Below are positions 33,554-45,200 of a stretch of 64,000 nucleotides of DNA, piece by piece. Source of the DNA: Mesocentrotus franciscanus (Eukaryota; Echinodermata; Echinoidea; Camarodonta; Strongylocentrotidae); NCBI GenBank assembly GCA_037976565.1, contig CP137671.1, positions 11,651,669-11,715,668 of the forward strand, in the 5' to 3' direction. Positions within the stretch are counted from its first letter, which is position 1. Each line of letters opens with the position of its first letter. Made by a program: the position numbers and the translations under genes. The notes under the pieces were generated by a model, which ran no database searches, was not told where the DNA came from, and saw nothing but the letters and a program-made list of their open reading frames with translations.

Positions 33554-33855
33554 ATGTGGTGCTGTGGTCGAATAGATACTAATGTCCTTTGGCAAGACAT
33601 TGATCTACATTTGTCACTTTCCACCCAGGTGTTAGATTGGTACCCGGTAGGATGCGAAAGCCAATGTAGCATGCTTAGCAATTTGAGCCTGGTAGCTCTT
33701 GCTGGAATGCTCCCCAGGGAGTGGAAAATGTGCATACATTGTGTGCGGGCAAGCCAGAATTCGATGACCAGGGTAATAACATATTTGTAAAGAGCTTGGA
33801 AACTCGGACATTGCCAATGCTATATAAGCAGAAATATTATTATTATTATTATTAT
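33554..33855 (+). mobile_element. SINE copy, same family as at 25.6 kb
   Basis: ATGTCCTTTGGCAAGACATTGATC and CATTTGTCACTTTCCACCCAGGTG (about 33581-33630) match the SINE body at 25706-25745. It continues with a conserved-looking tail (GGTACCCGGTAGGATGCGAAAGCC ... CTTGCTGGAATGCTCCCCAGGGAGTGG) and ends in GCAGAAAT(ATT)n near 33830-33855. The tRNA-like head is shorter and lacks a good B box. Confidence 0.7.
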
Positions 33856-34195
33856 TCTGTGATTTGTTATCTTTCCGCTCATGTATGATGTGTAATTCCC
33901 AGCATTCTGGATCAAAAGATAATGCAAAAAAGTCACTAAACAGAGACACAGTACTGTTATGCTATAATGAGTTTGTGATAACCGTGTTCTTTATATCGAG
34001 GTTTCACTGCATTGTTTTTTTTCCCGTATGATATATCAAGGACTTGTCTCCTCTTCTAATCTGTCTTGGTATCATTGCAGTGTCTAACATATTTTAGATA
34101 TGAACTCTATTCATGTCTCCTAATGTAATATATTGTTATATTACTGAAATCTCATTGAGATGCTGTTTCTTAGTATACAGTAGGGAATGTACTTT

Positions 34196-34882
34196 ACAAT
34201 GAAGGAAGTGGTGTAATGTTGAAATGTATTGTTGAGATGGTAGAAGTGCGTACTATCAGCTTGAACTTGGGACGTGATTTAAAAAAGAATTGAACCGTTA
34301 TTTTGACTGTGTATTAGTGTCGTTTGTTTTAATTGCATTTGAAGTGATTTATAGGATATCCAATAATCCATGTATATGAGATGATTTCTAAATGCATGTA
34401 TATATATTATAGATTTGCCATCATATAAAACTTATCTAATGTAATATGGGCAACCACTTATACCCTACTGCACAACACCCATGGATTTATGATTGAAAGC
34501 AGCCATTCCTTGCAATTGGCTCGCCTTTCATTTTTGCACTCAACTATAGTGTTATTTAATATTTGAATATCTATCCAGATACATTTACATGTGCAGTGTA
34601 TACAGTACTAATAAATATTGCAGTTTTTCTGACGGCTTTGCGACCATGCAAAGCTAGACACAGCCATGTATATTGGTGTACATTTATATATATTTATGGT
34701 ACATGTATAAAGTATATTAGATTATTTGAGCAGTTCAACTTTGTATTTTACCAAGTAGGTCATCTCAGAATAAGGATTGTTATAGTTTTGTCTACGAAGG
34801 GTGTGTTGATTTAAGGTTGTTGTTAATTGTTGTTGATAGAAATAGTCTACATGAAGGCTTGTAGACTTTCAGAAATATAGTT
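34196..34882 (+). repeat. Dispersed duplicated segment (partner 60478-61266)
   Basis: GATGGTAGAAGTGCGTACTATCAGCTT, CATCATATAAAACTTATCTAATGTAATATGGGC and CTTGTAGACTTTCAGAAATATAG are shared with 60.5-61.3 kb. The homology resumes at about 36795-36840 (TTTTAATAAAGAATTTCAT ... GTGGCTTTGTCTTTT). An AATAAA followed by GT-rich DNA is conserved in both copies, so this may be a duplicated gene 3' end (inference). Confidence 0.75.
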
Positions 34883-36794
34883 CGCACTACATTCGCACTT
34901 TTATTGTACACATTCATGTTCTCAGTAATTTTCCATTACGCGACTCATTTGTATTCATTGATTCGGACCATGTGCGTTCATCCCTCCAATAGCGCATCGT
35001 GTTTCCACCCCGCGTATTTCAGCACCACGAGGTTTTCTTCACTCTAGGCCTGCTAACATCTACAGTCGAGTCAACACGTCTTTGTAATTTTCTCTCCGCA
35101 CTCGATAATCTTCCGTGCCTCTTACACCTTTTGCATGTCAACTTTTACTCTGCCGTGTCCAGCGTAGCCTTTAGCCAAGGCCTCATGTCTTATAGACGCC
35201 GAGCGACTAAAAAGAGACTAAAATCGAAAATCCGGGTGAACGCTAGAGCGAGTGGCGTCAGCCAAGAGGCCTCATGTCTGATAGACGCCGAGCGACTAAA
35301 AAGAGACTAAAATCGAAAACCCGAGTGAACGCTAGAGCGAGTGGCGTCAGCCAAGAGGCCTTTAGTAATCTGGTTAGGATTTCTTATGTTAACCTTTGTT
35401 TCCGACTGGACTTCTCTACCAAAATGGTAGCGTCCAATCAGCGAACGTATCATGGCGTGACGTCAGCATATATTATCTATCACACACACACACAGTAAAC
35501 TCTACGTACATGTAGTACGAATGACGTACGTGCCATAACATGGGACGAAAACGAGTTGGACTGGTTCATTTTATACACAGGGAAAGTCCAATTATCTCAC
35601 TTATGATTGTGAGCTTAATTAGTCATCAAATGCTTCCTATTTTATTGTAATTTTGCATTTAAAATAGATTTGAATGTGATAATTTGTATTTATCTTTTAT
35701 ATGCTAATCTCTTAAGCAAAACTGATTTACGTCTTTTATCTTTTCTTACATGTTTTGATAATGAACGAAGCACGAACGAAGCCAACTGGGAGATGGCCGT
35801 TCTGATTGGTCAATAAATCCAAAGTTATGAATACTTCATGCAGGGCAGTAAAAGCCAGAATCCAAAAGGCCTTGTGGCTAACGCCACTCGATCGCGCGTT
35901 CACCCCGGGTCTCTAGATCTCTCTTCGTCGCCGGCTAGACTCATCTCAGCCGCTGATTGGCGTGGAAAATAGCCCGATTTACGAGGCCTTGTCAAAAGGC
36001 TACGTCCAGCGGGATGGTAGTCTTCCAGTGGAACGTTATAATCGGAACCGACATGGCGCTTGATTCTCCATTTGGGAGCTGCCAGTCAGTTCGCACCGGT
36101 AGCTCTTTACTCTCACGAGCTCGACTCACCGTAGCTCGTCTGAACCTTCATCAAAGTTCGGCTCATCCGACATCGAGCGATTCACTGCTCCTCAACGGCA
36201 CCTGCTTTGATTTCTGCATTTCTTCCTTGACCTCCGACATCAAGCGATTTACTGCTTCGTCCTCGAGCACGTACCGCGCTTACTTCATTTCTCGTCTCGT
36301 CTGAAAGCATCATCATCTTCACGAGCGTTCGCGTCGACATCGCGCTCTTCACGGCTCTTCAGCCACGACAACTGAAGTCGCGTTTCCGCATTCAAGCCTC
36401 TGCATCATCACCGCGTGGGCCCCTTTACTCGTTCTTCACCCGTCATCATTTCCATTGGACTTTCGACGTCATTTCTTCTTTGTAGTAAGCTTAATTCATT
36501 CACTGCATTTATTCATGTCCATCTCATTTTAGTATTGGCCAATTTATCTCTGTGCAATATCCTCGATTGTCATTCATGTCATTTCTGATCAATTTATTTG
36601 CCTGACTACTAGCTCTTGCTGTAAGTTTATACCTCAATAAAATAACGAAAAGTGAATACAATTTATTATGTGTTTTATTGTCTGTGCAACCTTGCTTCCT
36701 CGTTGCTAAAATAAAAATAGAGTTATGTTGTGTGATCAGTGAACACGCAACACAATCATTTTCACAATTCACTAGTGCACACGTAATTCTACAA
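34883..36794. mobile_element. About 1.9-kb insertion of unknown type with internal repeats
   Basis: Absent from the partner copy, where AAATATAG is followed directly by AATATCTTTTAATAAAG (about 61266). The insert is more GC-rich than its surroundings, has an 89-bp tandem duplication (35181-35269, 35270-35358) and an inverted copy of part of that unit at 35864-35907. No transposase, TIR or long ORF was found, so the class is undetermined; deletion from the partner copy is the alternative. Confidence 0.55.
35181..35358. repeat. 89-bp tandem duplication
   Basis: Two units starting CCTCATGTCTNATAGACGCC and ending GCGTCAGCCAAGAGG differ at only a few bases. They have a diverged inverted partner at 35864-35907 (GGCCTTGTGGCTAACGCCACTCGATCGCGCGTTCACCCC). 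Confidence 0.9.
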
Positions 36795-36844
36795 TCTTTT
36801 AATAAAGAATTTCATATAAGTTTTCCTTGTGGCTTTGTCTTTTC

Positions 36845-36948
36845 AGGTGGGCTGTAAGTAATACAGACCACCTTATAATATTGCTAAAATTGCCTTTATT
36901 ATTATTTATTTATTATCAGGTAGGCTGTATATAATACAGACCACCTAA
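36845..36948. repeat. Two short hairpins with a shared arm
   Basis: AGGTGGGCTGTAAGTAATACAGACCACCT (36845-36873) and AGGTAGGCTGTATATAATACAGACCACCT (about 36919-36947) are each nearly self-complementary and share the arm AGGTGGTCTGTATTA. They could be ends of a small DNA element or paired terminators of one; nothing else supports a class. Confidence 0.6.
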
Positions 36949-38165
36949 TGTTTTCGTTAGATTATCTTTCTTATTTCTAACCACTTTTTTGTTAGCAAGA
37001 TAACTTGAAAATGGCTCAATCAAATGCCTTGAAATTTGGCACACATATGTAGAGGCATATGGACAAAGCACAATAAGGTTCTCAACCTTGACCATGACTG
37101 ATGACGTCATCTAGCCGCCATTTTGTGAATTTTCTGAAAATCAACTCATAATCATATCTTCATAACAGAAAGTCATTTCTCATTCATATGTATCAATGTA
37201 TCATGATCAAGGTCAATATCCGTCTTGTCAATTTCAGGTCAAAAAACGCGTACACCATTATTAGCATTAGCATTTTATTAAAAAATCGAGCACACGCGCA
37301 TGCGCGCGCGTTTTGTTCGTCATGGCCGAACGCAAAACAATTCCTCCTATATTTTCCGAACAATTTGATACCATGTTTATCTCTTTATGACCATTAATAA
37401 GGGAATGAACGTCCATTCAAGTTAATAATCCGTTAATAATCCGTTAATAAAGCTCTTGTAATACATAGCATATATGGGCAAAAACATGCCTATACAAAAT
37501 ACATTATAGCTCTTTTGGATGCACCGGAACCCTCAATTTTTTCTCATATTAGGATAGAGTAGGAGTCGGAAATATGATTTCATGTCTCATTTGGCCATTA
37601 CGTAAATCGTGACATCATCATAATGACTTTGGAACTCAAAATACGAATTTGCATATTATGACGTCAGCATATTTATGAAAATTGATTGTATCTCTGTCAA
37701 TATTGATCGATTTTCTTCTTAATATTGATATGTTGTAGCTAAAACAATCTTCTCCAAGATCAGTACACATTATTTTTCATTTTGATGACGTCATCACAGT
37801 GAAAATCGCCCATGACATAATTTTCTTAATTTGCGTGTTATGCCTAAGTTAGGTGAATTTCGTTCAAATCATGAATCTACATGACATTAACATTAAGCAC
37901 TATCTAGCTTATTTGTGCTCTACGTTCTCCCAAATGGTGGTATGTAATAGCTGAGACTATGGGCTATAGAAACTGTGACTTTTGTTTTTTAATCATATTC
38001 AATTCAATTCAGTTCAATTTATTTCAACCATAAAATTACATATACAATAATTCATGGAAATATAAAAACATGGGGTTAGGAGCCCCAAAGAAGTTTGAAT
38101 ACAAACTTGTGGTTGGGGTACCAACCATGACATATATATCGAGAAATTAACAAAAACAACATTAA
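36949..38165. other. Intergenic with a LINE 3'-tail remnant
   Basis: AT-rich, without genes. About 37990-38160 (TATTCAATTCAATTCAGTTCAATTTATTTC...) reads on the minus strand as a LINE 3' UTR ending in a pentameric TGAAT-type tail. The TTAA MITE starts directly after it. Confidence 0.45.
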
Positions 38166-38465
38166 AGATACTATGTTCTTTTGCAGCCTACATCAAATTC
38201 TGTAGAACTTTGCGGGAATTATGAATATGTCATGTATGTCCTATCTGTGAAATTTAAACGTTAGCAGTGTCCTAATATTCAAATTACTAGCAGGACCCGC
38301 GGAAAATCCGCGGGATTCTAGGGGGTGTAAATAGATACCGGTATATAAATTAAAACCACCAAGAACTGTATTTGCAAATTAGAGGAAACCATAAGTTCCC
38401 CACTCAACTTCATTTGCCATTTAGAGGATACCATAAGTTCCCGATAAGGCGTTGCACGGCGTGCG

Positions 38466-38700
38466 CCCCATGAAGCTCAGGGGTTTTAGGCATATACGGT
38501 CAGATGAGCCTCCAGGGGCCATCCTTAGAGCTTTTGGTGGGGTCCAGGGGGCAGAGCCCCCGGAAGCTCAGGGGTTTTAGGTATTTAATTACGGTCAGAT
38601 GAGCATCCAGGGGCCCTCCTTAGGGCCCTTGGTGGGGTCCAGGGGGCGGAGCCCCCGTAAGCTCAAGAGTTTTAGGCAGTTTTTACGGTCAGATGAGCAT
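38466..38700. repeat. Tandem repeat inside the Helitron, about 2.5 units
   Basis: Repeating block of about 110 bp: GAAGCTCAGGGGTTTTAGGNAT ... TACGGTCAGATGAGC ... CCAGGGGCC ... GGTGGGGTCCAGGGGGCNGAGCCCCC. Each unit contains the palindrome-like GGGGGCGGAGCCCCC, GC-rich against an AT-rich background. Confidence 0.8.
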
Positions 38701-38859
38701 ATTTTGATACTTCATTTTGTGACACTGGCAGTTGAGAAAAATCCGGGAAAATCATATCATTTTAGCAACATTTGTATATTACTGGTATCGAATAAGAAAT
38801 TAACGACGTTTGAATTTTATTTGGGGGGTAACTGTCCCCCATCAGTACGCCAGTGTTCA

Positions 38860-40102
38860 GGGGCTCATAACTTTTCACTCCTATAATAAAAACACACACG
38901 CTTTCCATCCTCTCACAATATTTCCACGATATGCGCATAACGCTATTATAAAATCCTCCATTAATTGTTAAATATAGGGGCCTGAGGAATGTTTAAGAAG
39001 TTTAATTCCTGTTTACTCTCCTTTTCTTTGAATGGAATGTAATTTTTATGTGATTCAATTCATTTTTTATTTTATTTTTGGTTAAAAATACAAACCATTT
39101 TTACTCCTTTACTGCTTTTTTTTTTTTGGTGGGGCTTTTTGGGGGCGAAAATACGTTTTGCCCCCCACACTTCCGGCGCCCCTGCACTTGGGTATGAAAA
39201 ATATACACACAAACAGGTTTTCACACCCCCTTTCACTTTCCTTCCTCCTCCCCATAAACCAACACACAATTTTACACATGCATATATAGGACGTTTACAC
39301 ATCTACCTTACCACAAATATTCAGTTTAACACTATATAGCAGAGAGGGGATGAGAGACAGAGGTAGGGGAAATGGAAGCGAGGGAGGGGGAGAAATGGAA
39401 GGAAGAGAGAGAAAGAGGATGAAGAAAGAGAGGAGGAAAGAAGTATACTGTATGTATGAACATGAATGATAAATAGTACAGAAAGTGGAAGAGTGAGAAT
39501 TAGAGAGTGATACATAGAGAGCGACATTAGAGAGATAAATAGAAAGAGAAAGAGAGAGGTGAAAAGAAAGAAAGAAAATTTAGTTTTATTTTGTATTGCT
39601 ATTTTCTTATTTTATGTGCGAATTATAATTACTTTGCTTCAGCAACAACAACAAATATTTGATGGACACAAATTCACTCAAACACTCATAAGCAAGTACC
39701 ATCAATCATCACATACACATCATCTTGTTATTGATAGCTGAGTTATGTATGAAGGGTATATACAATAAATTTAGGTGTATAATGAAAATTTAACGACACA
39801 GTCATAGAAGTATATGTTTTAGTTTATTAAATAATGTTTGTATACTGTTATTATCAAACAGTATGATACATCATACATGTATATGAAAACATTAAACAAT
39901 ACTTTGGAAAAGCAAGAAATAGGCTGAGTATTATAATAATTGTTAAAAGTAGACATAAATAACAATTATCATTATCATGATGGTTTTTACTATGTTTAAT
40001 TACATTTTTAATAAGTCAACAGTAATGATAGTTATATGCAGCTGCATAATGCACATTTAGTTCTGGTCGTAAGATTGAATTGTCATCTCAATCGCATTTG
40101 TC
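38860..40102. other. Helitron interior, low-complexity, no gene
   Basis: Contains a GC-rich patch (39125-39195), a purine-rich tract (39340-39580, GAGAGAGAAAGAGG type) and AT-rich DNA. Short ORFs here follow the simple-sequence tracts and are not supported. Confidence 0.4.
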
Positions 40103-40300
40103 CTATGAAGAACTTGAACTATATCTCCTTGCAGAGTAAGGTGATTCTTGACTTGTAGTTGGTGTTGACTGAAGGTCAGCTTGGAGCATTGGCATTGCAG
40201 GTTCTGGGTATTTTGTGTAATGGTCATGCGAAAAATTTGAAGTACTTGGCATCGCCCTTGACGTTGGGTTGCTAGTTGTTGGTGTTGAAGTCTTGGAGGA
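40103..40300 (-). CDS. Exon-like ORF after a splice acceptor, possibly a captured terminal exon
   Basis: On the minus strand TTCATTCATTTCATTTACAG (ending at 40301) is a good pyrimidine-tract 3' splice site. It is followed by an open frame of 65 codons and TAG at 40103-40105: SSKTSTPTTSNPTS, then NFSHDHYTKYPEPAMPM and a Ser-rich end. It is rich in Ser, Thr, Pro and Gln, like a disordered C-terminus. It lies within the Helitron and on its strand, which fits exon capture. No domain is recognised and no upstream exon was found. Confidence 0.4.
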   Translation of the reverse strand, partial: SSKTSTPTTSNPTSRAMPSTSNFSHDHYTKYPEPAMPMLQADLQSTPTTSQESPYSARRYSSSSS

Positions 40301-42122
40301 CTGTAAATGAAATGAATGAAAAATAACAATACACAAATTATTGAACTATATAAACAGCACATAAATATTTTTTTCTTCAGTTTACATGATATGATGATAT
40401 GACCCTACCCAATTCAAAATCAGAGGCTAACGAACGAAAGAGACAGAAATTTTTGGTCTAGGGCCGCCAAGCATTTCAGCGGCCGTCAGAAATCAGAACT
40501 ACAGAGTACAGAGTAGTACAGTACATAATTGAGTCATAACTTTATAAGGCATTAAAGGCATCGTTTAGATGCACAGGCCAGCACTACGTGTTATCAGTGT
40601 CTGTGATATGGTGTAATATAGAAGCCCTAAAAAAAAATCACGCTTCAAAACGATCAAGAAGTGCCTCAAAAAAGTTAAAATCTTTGAGTGACCAATTTTA
40701 CCATACTCGTTTTCCCCAATAGACTGTAGTGTTATAATAAAAACCGTTACGAAAGCGCAAAATTTGGTTTTGATTTCCAATCATAAATATCTTGATAATC
40801 AGACAGGCGATCGGCTTGTAAAAGTCATGGGATGGGGTTCCTGGCCTGACTGACCTAAGGCTAAAGCCTAAACTAAAGGTTTATAATTATCATTGCAGCA
40901 TGAGCTAAATCCAGGATTTTGTTTCAGAATCTGAGATCGCGGATCCCTATAAAAGTATAAGGGATAAAAGTAAACTAAAGATGTGAGGGCCACTAACAAT
41001 ACACAAAGACCTCATGCATGCATGTTTCAACTTTAGAAATAGACCATACCACCAACAACAAACACGCCAAGCCCAAGGCCAGTGAGCTGAGCTAGTACGT
41101 GCATGCATGTTTACTATTCAGAGTCTACTAACCTGCTAACACGACCAACCACCACACACAGCACAGTGCAGCAGCGTCAACGCGTCATAGCGCATGCATC
41201 TAAATTTGTCTTAAGAAATGTTGACAACGTCAACAATACTCATTAATTTGTATAGAATGCAATTGATTTTGGAGTGTGTGAACTTACTGTTTACGAATTC
41301 TGCATCAACACTCAGTGCCCGTAATAGATGAAGTAGAGTTTAAAATGTGAGTCGATGTGATGAATCTCCGAAGGCGAAGTCGCAAAGGAACGATATGGAT
41401 ATGGCGATAGGAAAAGCCCCAGCTAGCTAGCTAGCTAGCTATATTGGTTGCCAATTACACTATTGAAACTTATTTTGTTACTTTAAGCGTATATTCAATA
41501 TAATCAGGATTATACAAATATATTAATAAATATTTCATTAAAATGTCATGTATTTGCTAAACATTTCAAATAAAAACAAAAACAAAATTTGTATTGCTAA
41601 TTTTGGCAGACAATTAATGGATCGAGGTCGGACTGTGCTGCTCGAAAGTATAAGCTAGGTCGTTCCTTTTGCGTGATTATATATCTCCATTTTATCAAAT
41701 TGTTATTGACTGTATAAACAGAATAAAAACATAATCGTAATTCTTTGAATATTTTTTGTTAGAATGATATCAAATTAGAATAAAAACAATTTTTAGTGGC
41801 GATGGATTGAAACAGTTCGAGGCTCATGCATGCATGCAACAGGTCATGCATAATATTCATGGGCGTGTCACATCGTTTTTACGATTTCCTGGTCGATGGC
41901 GGGACAGCATGGGTAAAGACCCGGACGTTGCTATATAGAATAGTTTTCCTCGTCCCCGGGTCGGGTCCCGTCCCCTCGACCCGTCGTCCGGGAGGAGATA
42001 GCTCTACCGACGTCGAGCCCGGACCCTCGTTAAGTGACGCAGATCGACGCGTTTCGACGCGAAATACGTCATCGGACCGCCCACAATCGGACCCATGGAG
42101 CTTGTCGTATTATATATATAGA
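40301..42122. other. Helitron 5' portion, no gene recognised
   Basis: AT-rich DNA with an (AGCT)n palindromic tract at about 41418-41442 and a GC-rich end (about 41890-42100) with CG-rich short inverted repeats (GACGCGTTTCGACGCG at about 42046), consistent with a Helitron 5' terminal region. Confidence 0.45.
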
Positions 42123-42639
42123 TGCAATAATAACATACATACAATGAGCTGTAAAGGGTACATGAGCATTTGTCTACATCAATAACCCACTTCTTGTAAT
42201 GGCCAAAATTAAACTGATTGAATTTTTGCGCAGCATAAAACGTACGACCATTCGTTACAATGGTCTGAAAAATCAGACTATTACTTACTGGCTCTATAGC
42301 TCCTAAGTCGATTCGACAACTAATAGTCGTTATTTTCCCACTTAAAGACATTTCCAAGCCCCCCACCTTTTTTTAGGGAAGTTCTAAATTAGTATTGTCT
42401 TTCAAATGCCGTTGGAATTTAACCTTTTCATTTTTGGGGCCTGCAAATGGGACATAGTACTTTTAACGGAAAAACAAATATATACAAGAAAAGATTATAA
42501 AGACCTATATGTCAACAAAAGACATTTACAGCAAAGGACCAGCCACGAACGCACACAAGACACGGCGTCAAGCGACATTGCGTCCCTATATGCGCCCGTA
42601 GCCGGTGCTTTACAGTATTACAAAACATAACAAAACATG

Positions 42640-43110
42640 TGGAGCAAATTATTCATTATTTAATTGGGCGTGTTTTTTATACTGCAAGAACATTTCATTC
42701 TTCAAGAGTTTTTTTAATTTATCAAAAGTTTTACTTAGTTTAATATCATTGTCTAGGTCATTCCATAACTTAATTCCATTACAACGTAAGGAATTTTGAC
42801 TGATTGTAGTTTTGGGAAGAAATAGATGAAAATCTGCATATTAACGGGTGAAATATGAGGGATAGGAGGCATTTGTGCTAAAAAGATCATTGAAAGTATC
42901 TGGCAAGGCATTCGTATGATAATGATACATAAAGATATAAGTATACATAAGTACAAGATCAGAGACTTTGAATGCTTTACATTCAAGGAATAAATTGCTT
43001 GTATGACTATTAAATGGTGCATTACAAAGTCTGCAGAGGACACCAGTAGTTCTACACAAACGAGTGCATAGATCATCAATATGTGGTTTCCAATATAAGA
43101 ATTCATTTAT
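42640..43110 (-). mobile_element. LINE ORF2 C-terminal relic
   Basis: The minus strand reads LYWKPHIDDLCTRLCRTTGVLCRL (after RT), CNAPFNSHTSNLF, DLVLMYTYIFMYHYHTNALP, and in a shifted frame SQNSLRCNGIKLWNDLDNDI and KLSKTFDKLKKLLKNEM. This is the conserved tail of CR1/Jockey-type ORF2, with a TAA and shifts near 42840. Confidence 0.75.
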
Positions 43111-43130
43111 TTTGAAAGCAGTTAATATTT

Positions 43131-43842
43131 GATATCATTATTATTATTATTATTATTAGGATTTATTTGGCACTTTCAAAAGAAACAAAATCAGAAAACA
43201 TTATACAATGTACATGTACATAGGACATAATGAATAAATACAATAATTTGACGCTTGCGCACCCGACCAGGTAGCCTGGGCAAGGAACAGGTCAACTTAA
43301 TGTCCATGGCCCACATACCTTCCTTCCCACACCTGATCGGATGCACAAATATCTTGACATAAAGTGTGGATACAACATAGAATAAAATCACATATTACAA
43401 CAACAAAAATGTGTGACAGAAGTTCAAACACACATTTTCATGTAGCTTAACTGCATCATAAAGTAATGCCAGATAGAGAGATGGAGAATATAGAGAAGAC
43501 AGAAGAGAAAGAAGAAAAGTAATACCAGACAGAGAGTGGGGGAAAAGAGGGAAAACATGAGAGAGAGAGAGCAGAATAGGGAGACTGCAAAAAAAAAAAT
43601 AATAATAACAAGTTCCGGATCATGACTGTGATGTCATTTGCATAAAGTTGTGTTGTAGGTTAAAAATACTATATAATACCATTTAAAATTTGCTGAATTA
43701 ATACAGTACTTGAGTTGTCTATATCAGTAATCAATACAAAATAAAGCCATACAGTATATACATTTATACATGTGCATAGAAATAAGACAATTGATTATAA
43801 TCCATTTCATGAATAGCAAACTTAATATAGATGTATAAAGTA
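43131..43842 (-). mobile_element. Probable LINE 3' UTR with (AAT)n tail, continuing from 58814
   Basis: On the minus strand this ends AAGTGCCAAATAAATCC followed by (TAA)n, a LINE-type 3' end. Its inner edge abuts the left LTR at the AAGTA target duplication, whose other copy touches the LINE ORF at 58814. The simplest reading is one LINE cut in two by the LTR element (inference). No ORF. Confidence 0.5.
43838..43842. repeat. Left target duplication AAGTA of the LTR element
   Basis: AAGTA precedes the TG of the left LTR and recurs at 58809-58813 right after the right LTR. Five bases is the usual duplication for Gypsy-type integrases. Confidence 0.8.
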
Positions 43843-45033
43843 TGTCAGATCCCAGCACTGTACTTTGCTATGTCTGGCGATAGGATCTAGTTCTGTTTGT
43901 ATAGGGGTTGGTTATGAATTTAACACACAAATAAAAACACAAATTTCATTTGTTGTCTGTATAGTTTCATCTTACAACCACACTTTATTAATGACATTAC
44001 CCAATACCCACAATCAACCTGCGTTTTCCAAGACGTGTAGTCTACAGGTATATCGTGATAGTTAAAACAATGAAAATAGTATCATGTGTCTTTTACCTTA
44101 AAACAAAATATCCCCACAACCTTACGATGTTTCTAAGCAAAAGTATTACCCTTTTTGGTGCAGTACTGCAAGTATTACGACGTGAGCTCACCAATAATTA
44201 ATATGCCCCTTAGTCACGGGAAAAAGGTACAAATCTAAATGCTTCCGCATTAGTGATATCTGCCAATTAAATGTTCCAGATATAAACGATACTCAACATC
44301 CGCAGTCTCATGTAGTTTGTCTCTATGTGCTTGACGTCTCGTCTAAGCACTCGTACGTAGACTCGCGACAGAATGTCCACGGGTATCCGATATGACGTTC
44401 GTCTGTAGCAATGCTGTACTGGACAAAGTAGTAACCGTAGCAAGAGGTTTGAGCCGTCTAACCGCCTCAACATGTAGCCGTACTCCGAAGTTGAGATCAG
44501 CAGACTGAATCATCGTAGAGAGCCGTGTCATCAGGAGTACTCTGAAGTCGTAATTCACTCGAAGTCCAAAATCGTCTAATAGACGTATGAGCCCAGCTCT
44601 TCTGTGACTGAGGTGTCAAAAACAATTCGGGAGCTGTAGAGGAGTCTTCTCCTGGCCTGCTTGCCCTGATGTCCAAGATGGCCCCAATATTAGATAATTG
44701 CTGCGCATCCTAGCTAGCTCCTCTCACATACACTCAGCATATAGGTCCTGCCTTGACCAGTGCTAAATATGTTCTCCACTGCAACTAACTCATGCACCCT
44801 ACACTTCACATCGTACACGTATAGCTCATTGCCTAAGGTATCCCTGAAAAGCACACATCACACACATAACTCTCCCGTTGAAAAGTACACATCACACACA
44901 TAGCTCTCCCATTGAAAACGTGCACTCTAGCTTGAGAGCCTTTTGTTCCCTAAGCTTGTTAGACATAACTATTCCCTGGGCCAAATACTAGAAATAACTA
45001 TTGCCTGGGCTAAACACCAGTCACTTTGTGACA
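43843..45033 (-). repeat. 3' LTR of the Gmr1-like element
   Basis: About 1.19 kb, matching 57638-58808 along its length with scattered substitutions and an extra stretch of about 20 bases near 44325-44350. It contains a short internal duplication (ACACATCACACACATA twice, about 44850-44905). By orientation this is the downstream LTR. Confidence 0.92.
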
Positions 45034-45048
45034 TCCTCCCCCTCTTTA
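45034..45048 (-). promoter_or_regulatory. Polypurine tract
   Basis: Minus strand AAAGAGGGGGAGGA ends immediately before the LTR TG; this is the expected plus-strand DNA primer of the element. Confidence 0.8.
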
Positions 45049-45200
45049 AAGAAATTAACTATATTTTTAATTTTCAATAAAATATCTTGGAGTAACTTTC
45101 TCCGTACAATACGAAATTTATCCAGAATAAATACAAAATGAAAAGCTAATGAGTCACTTTTCCCGTTATTTCTACATCTAATCTAATCTAATTTCTACAT

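Larger units (their letters stand above)
38287..42122 (-). mobile_element. Non-autonomous Helitron, about 3.8 kb
   Basis: On the minus strand the element starts TCTATATATATAATACGAC, directly after a host A, and ends with the hairpin CCCGCGGATTTTCCGCGGG (arms 38296-38303 and 38307-38314), five bases and CTAG, directly before a host T. This is the classic Helitron signature (5' TC, 3' hairpin plus CTRR, insertion between A and T, no target duplication). The host is the TTAA MITE. No Rep/helicase ORF is present. It carries tandem repeats near its 3' end and one exon-like ORF. Confidence 0.85.
38166..42462 (+). mobile_element. TTAA MITE (copy 2), split by a Helitron
   Basis: The left part (38166-38286) matches 19864-19984 of copy 1 (AGATACTATG, then TCAAATTCTGTAGAACTTTGC, then ACGTTAGCAGTGTCCTAATATTC). 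The right part (42123-42462) matches copy 1 from about 20070 to the right TIR (CATAGTACTT). TTAA flanks both ends (38162-38165, 42463-42466). The halves together are about 80 bp shorter than copy 1. The DNA between them is the Helitron. Confidence 0.82.
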
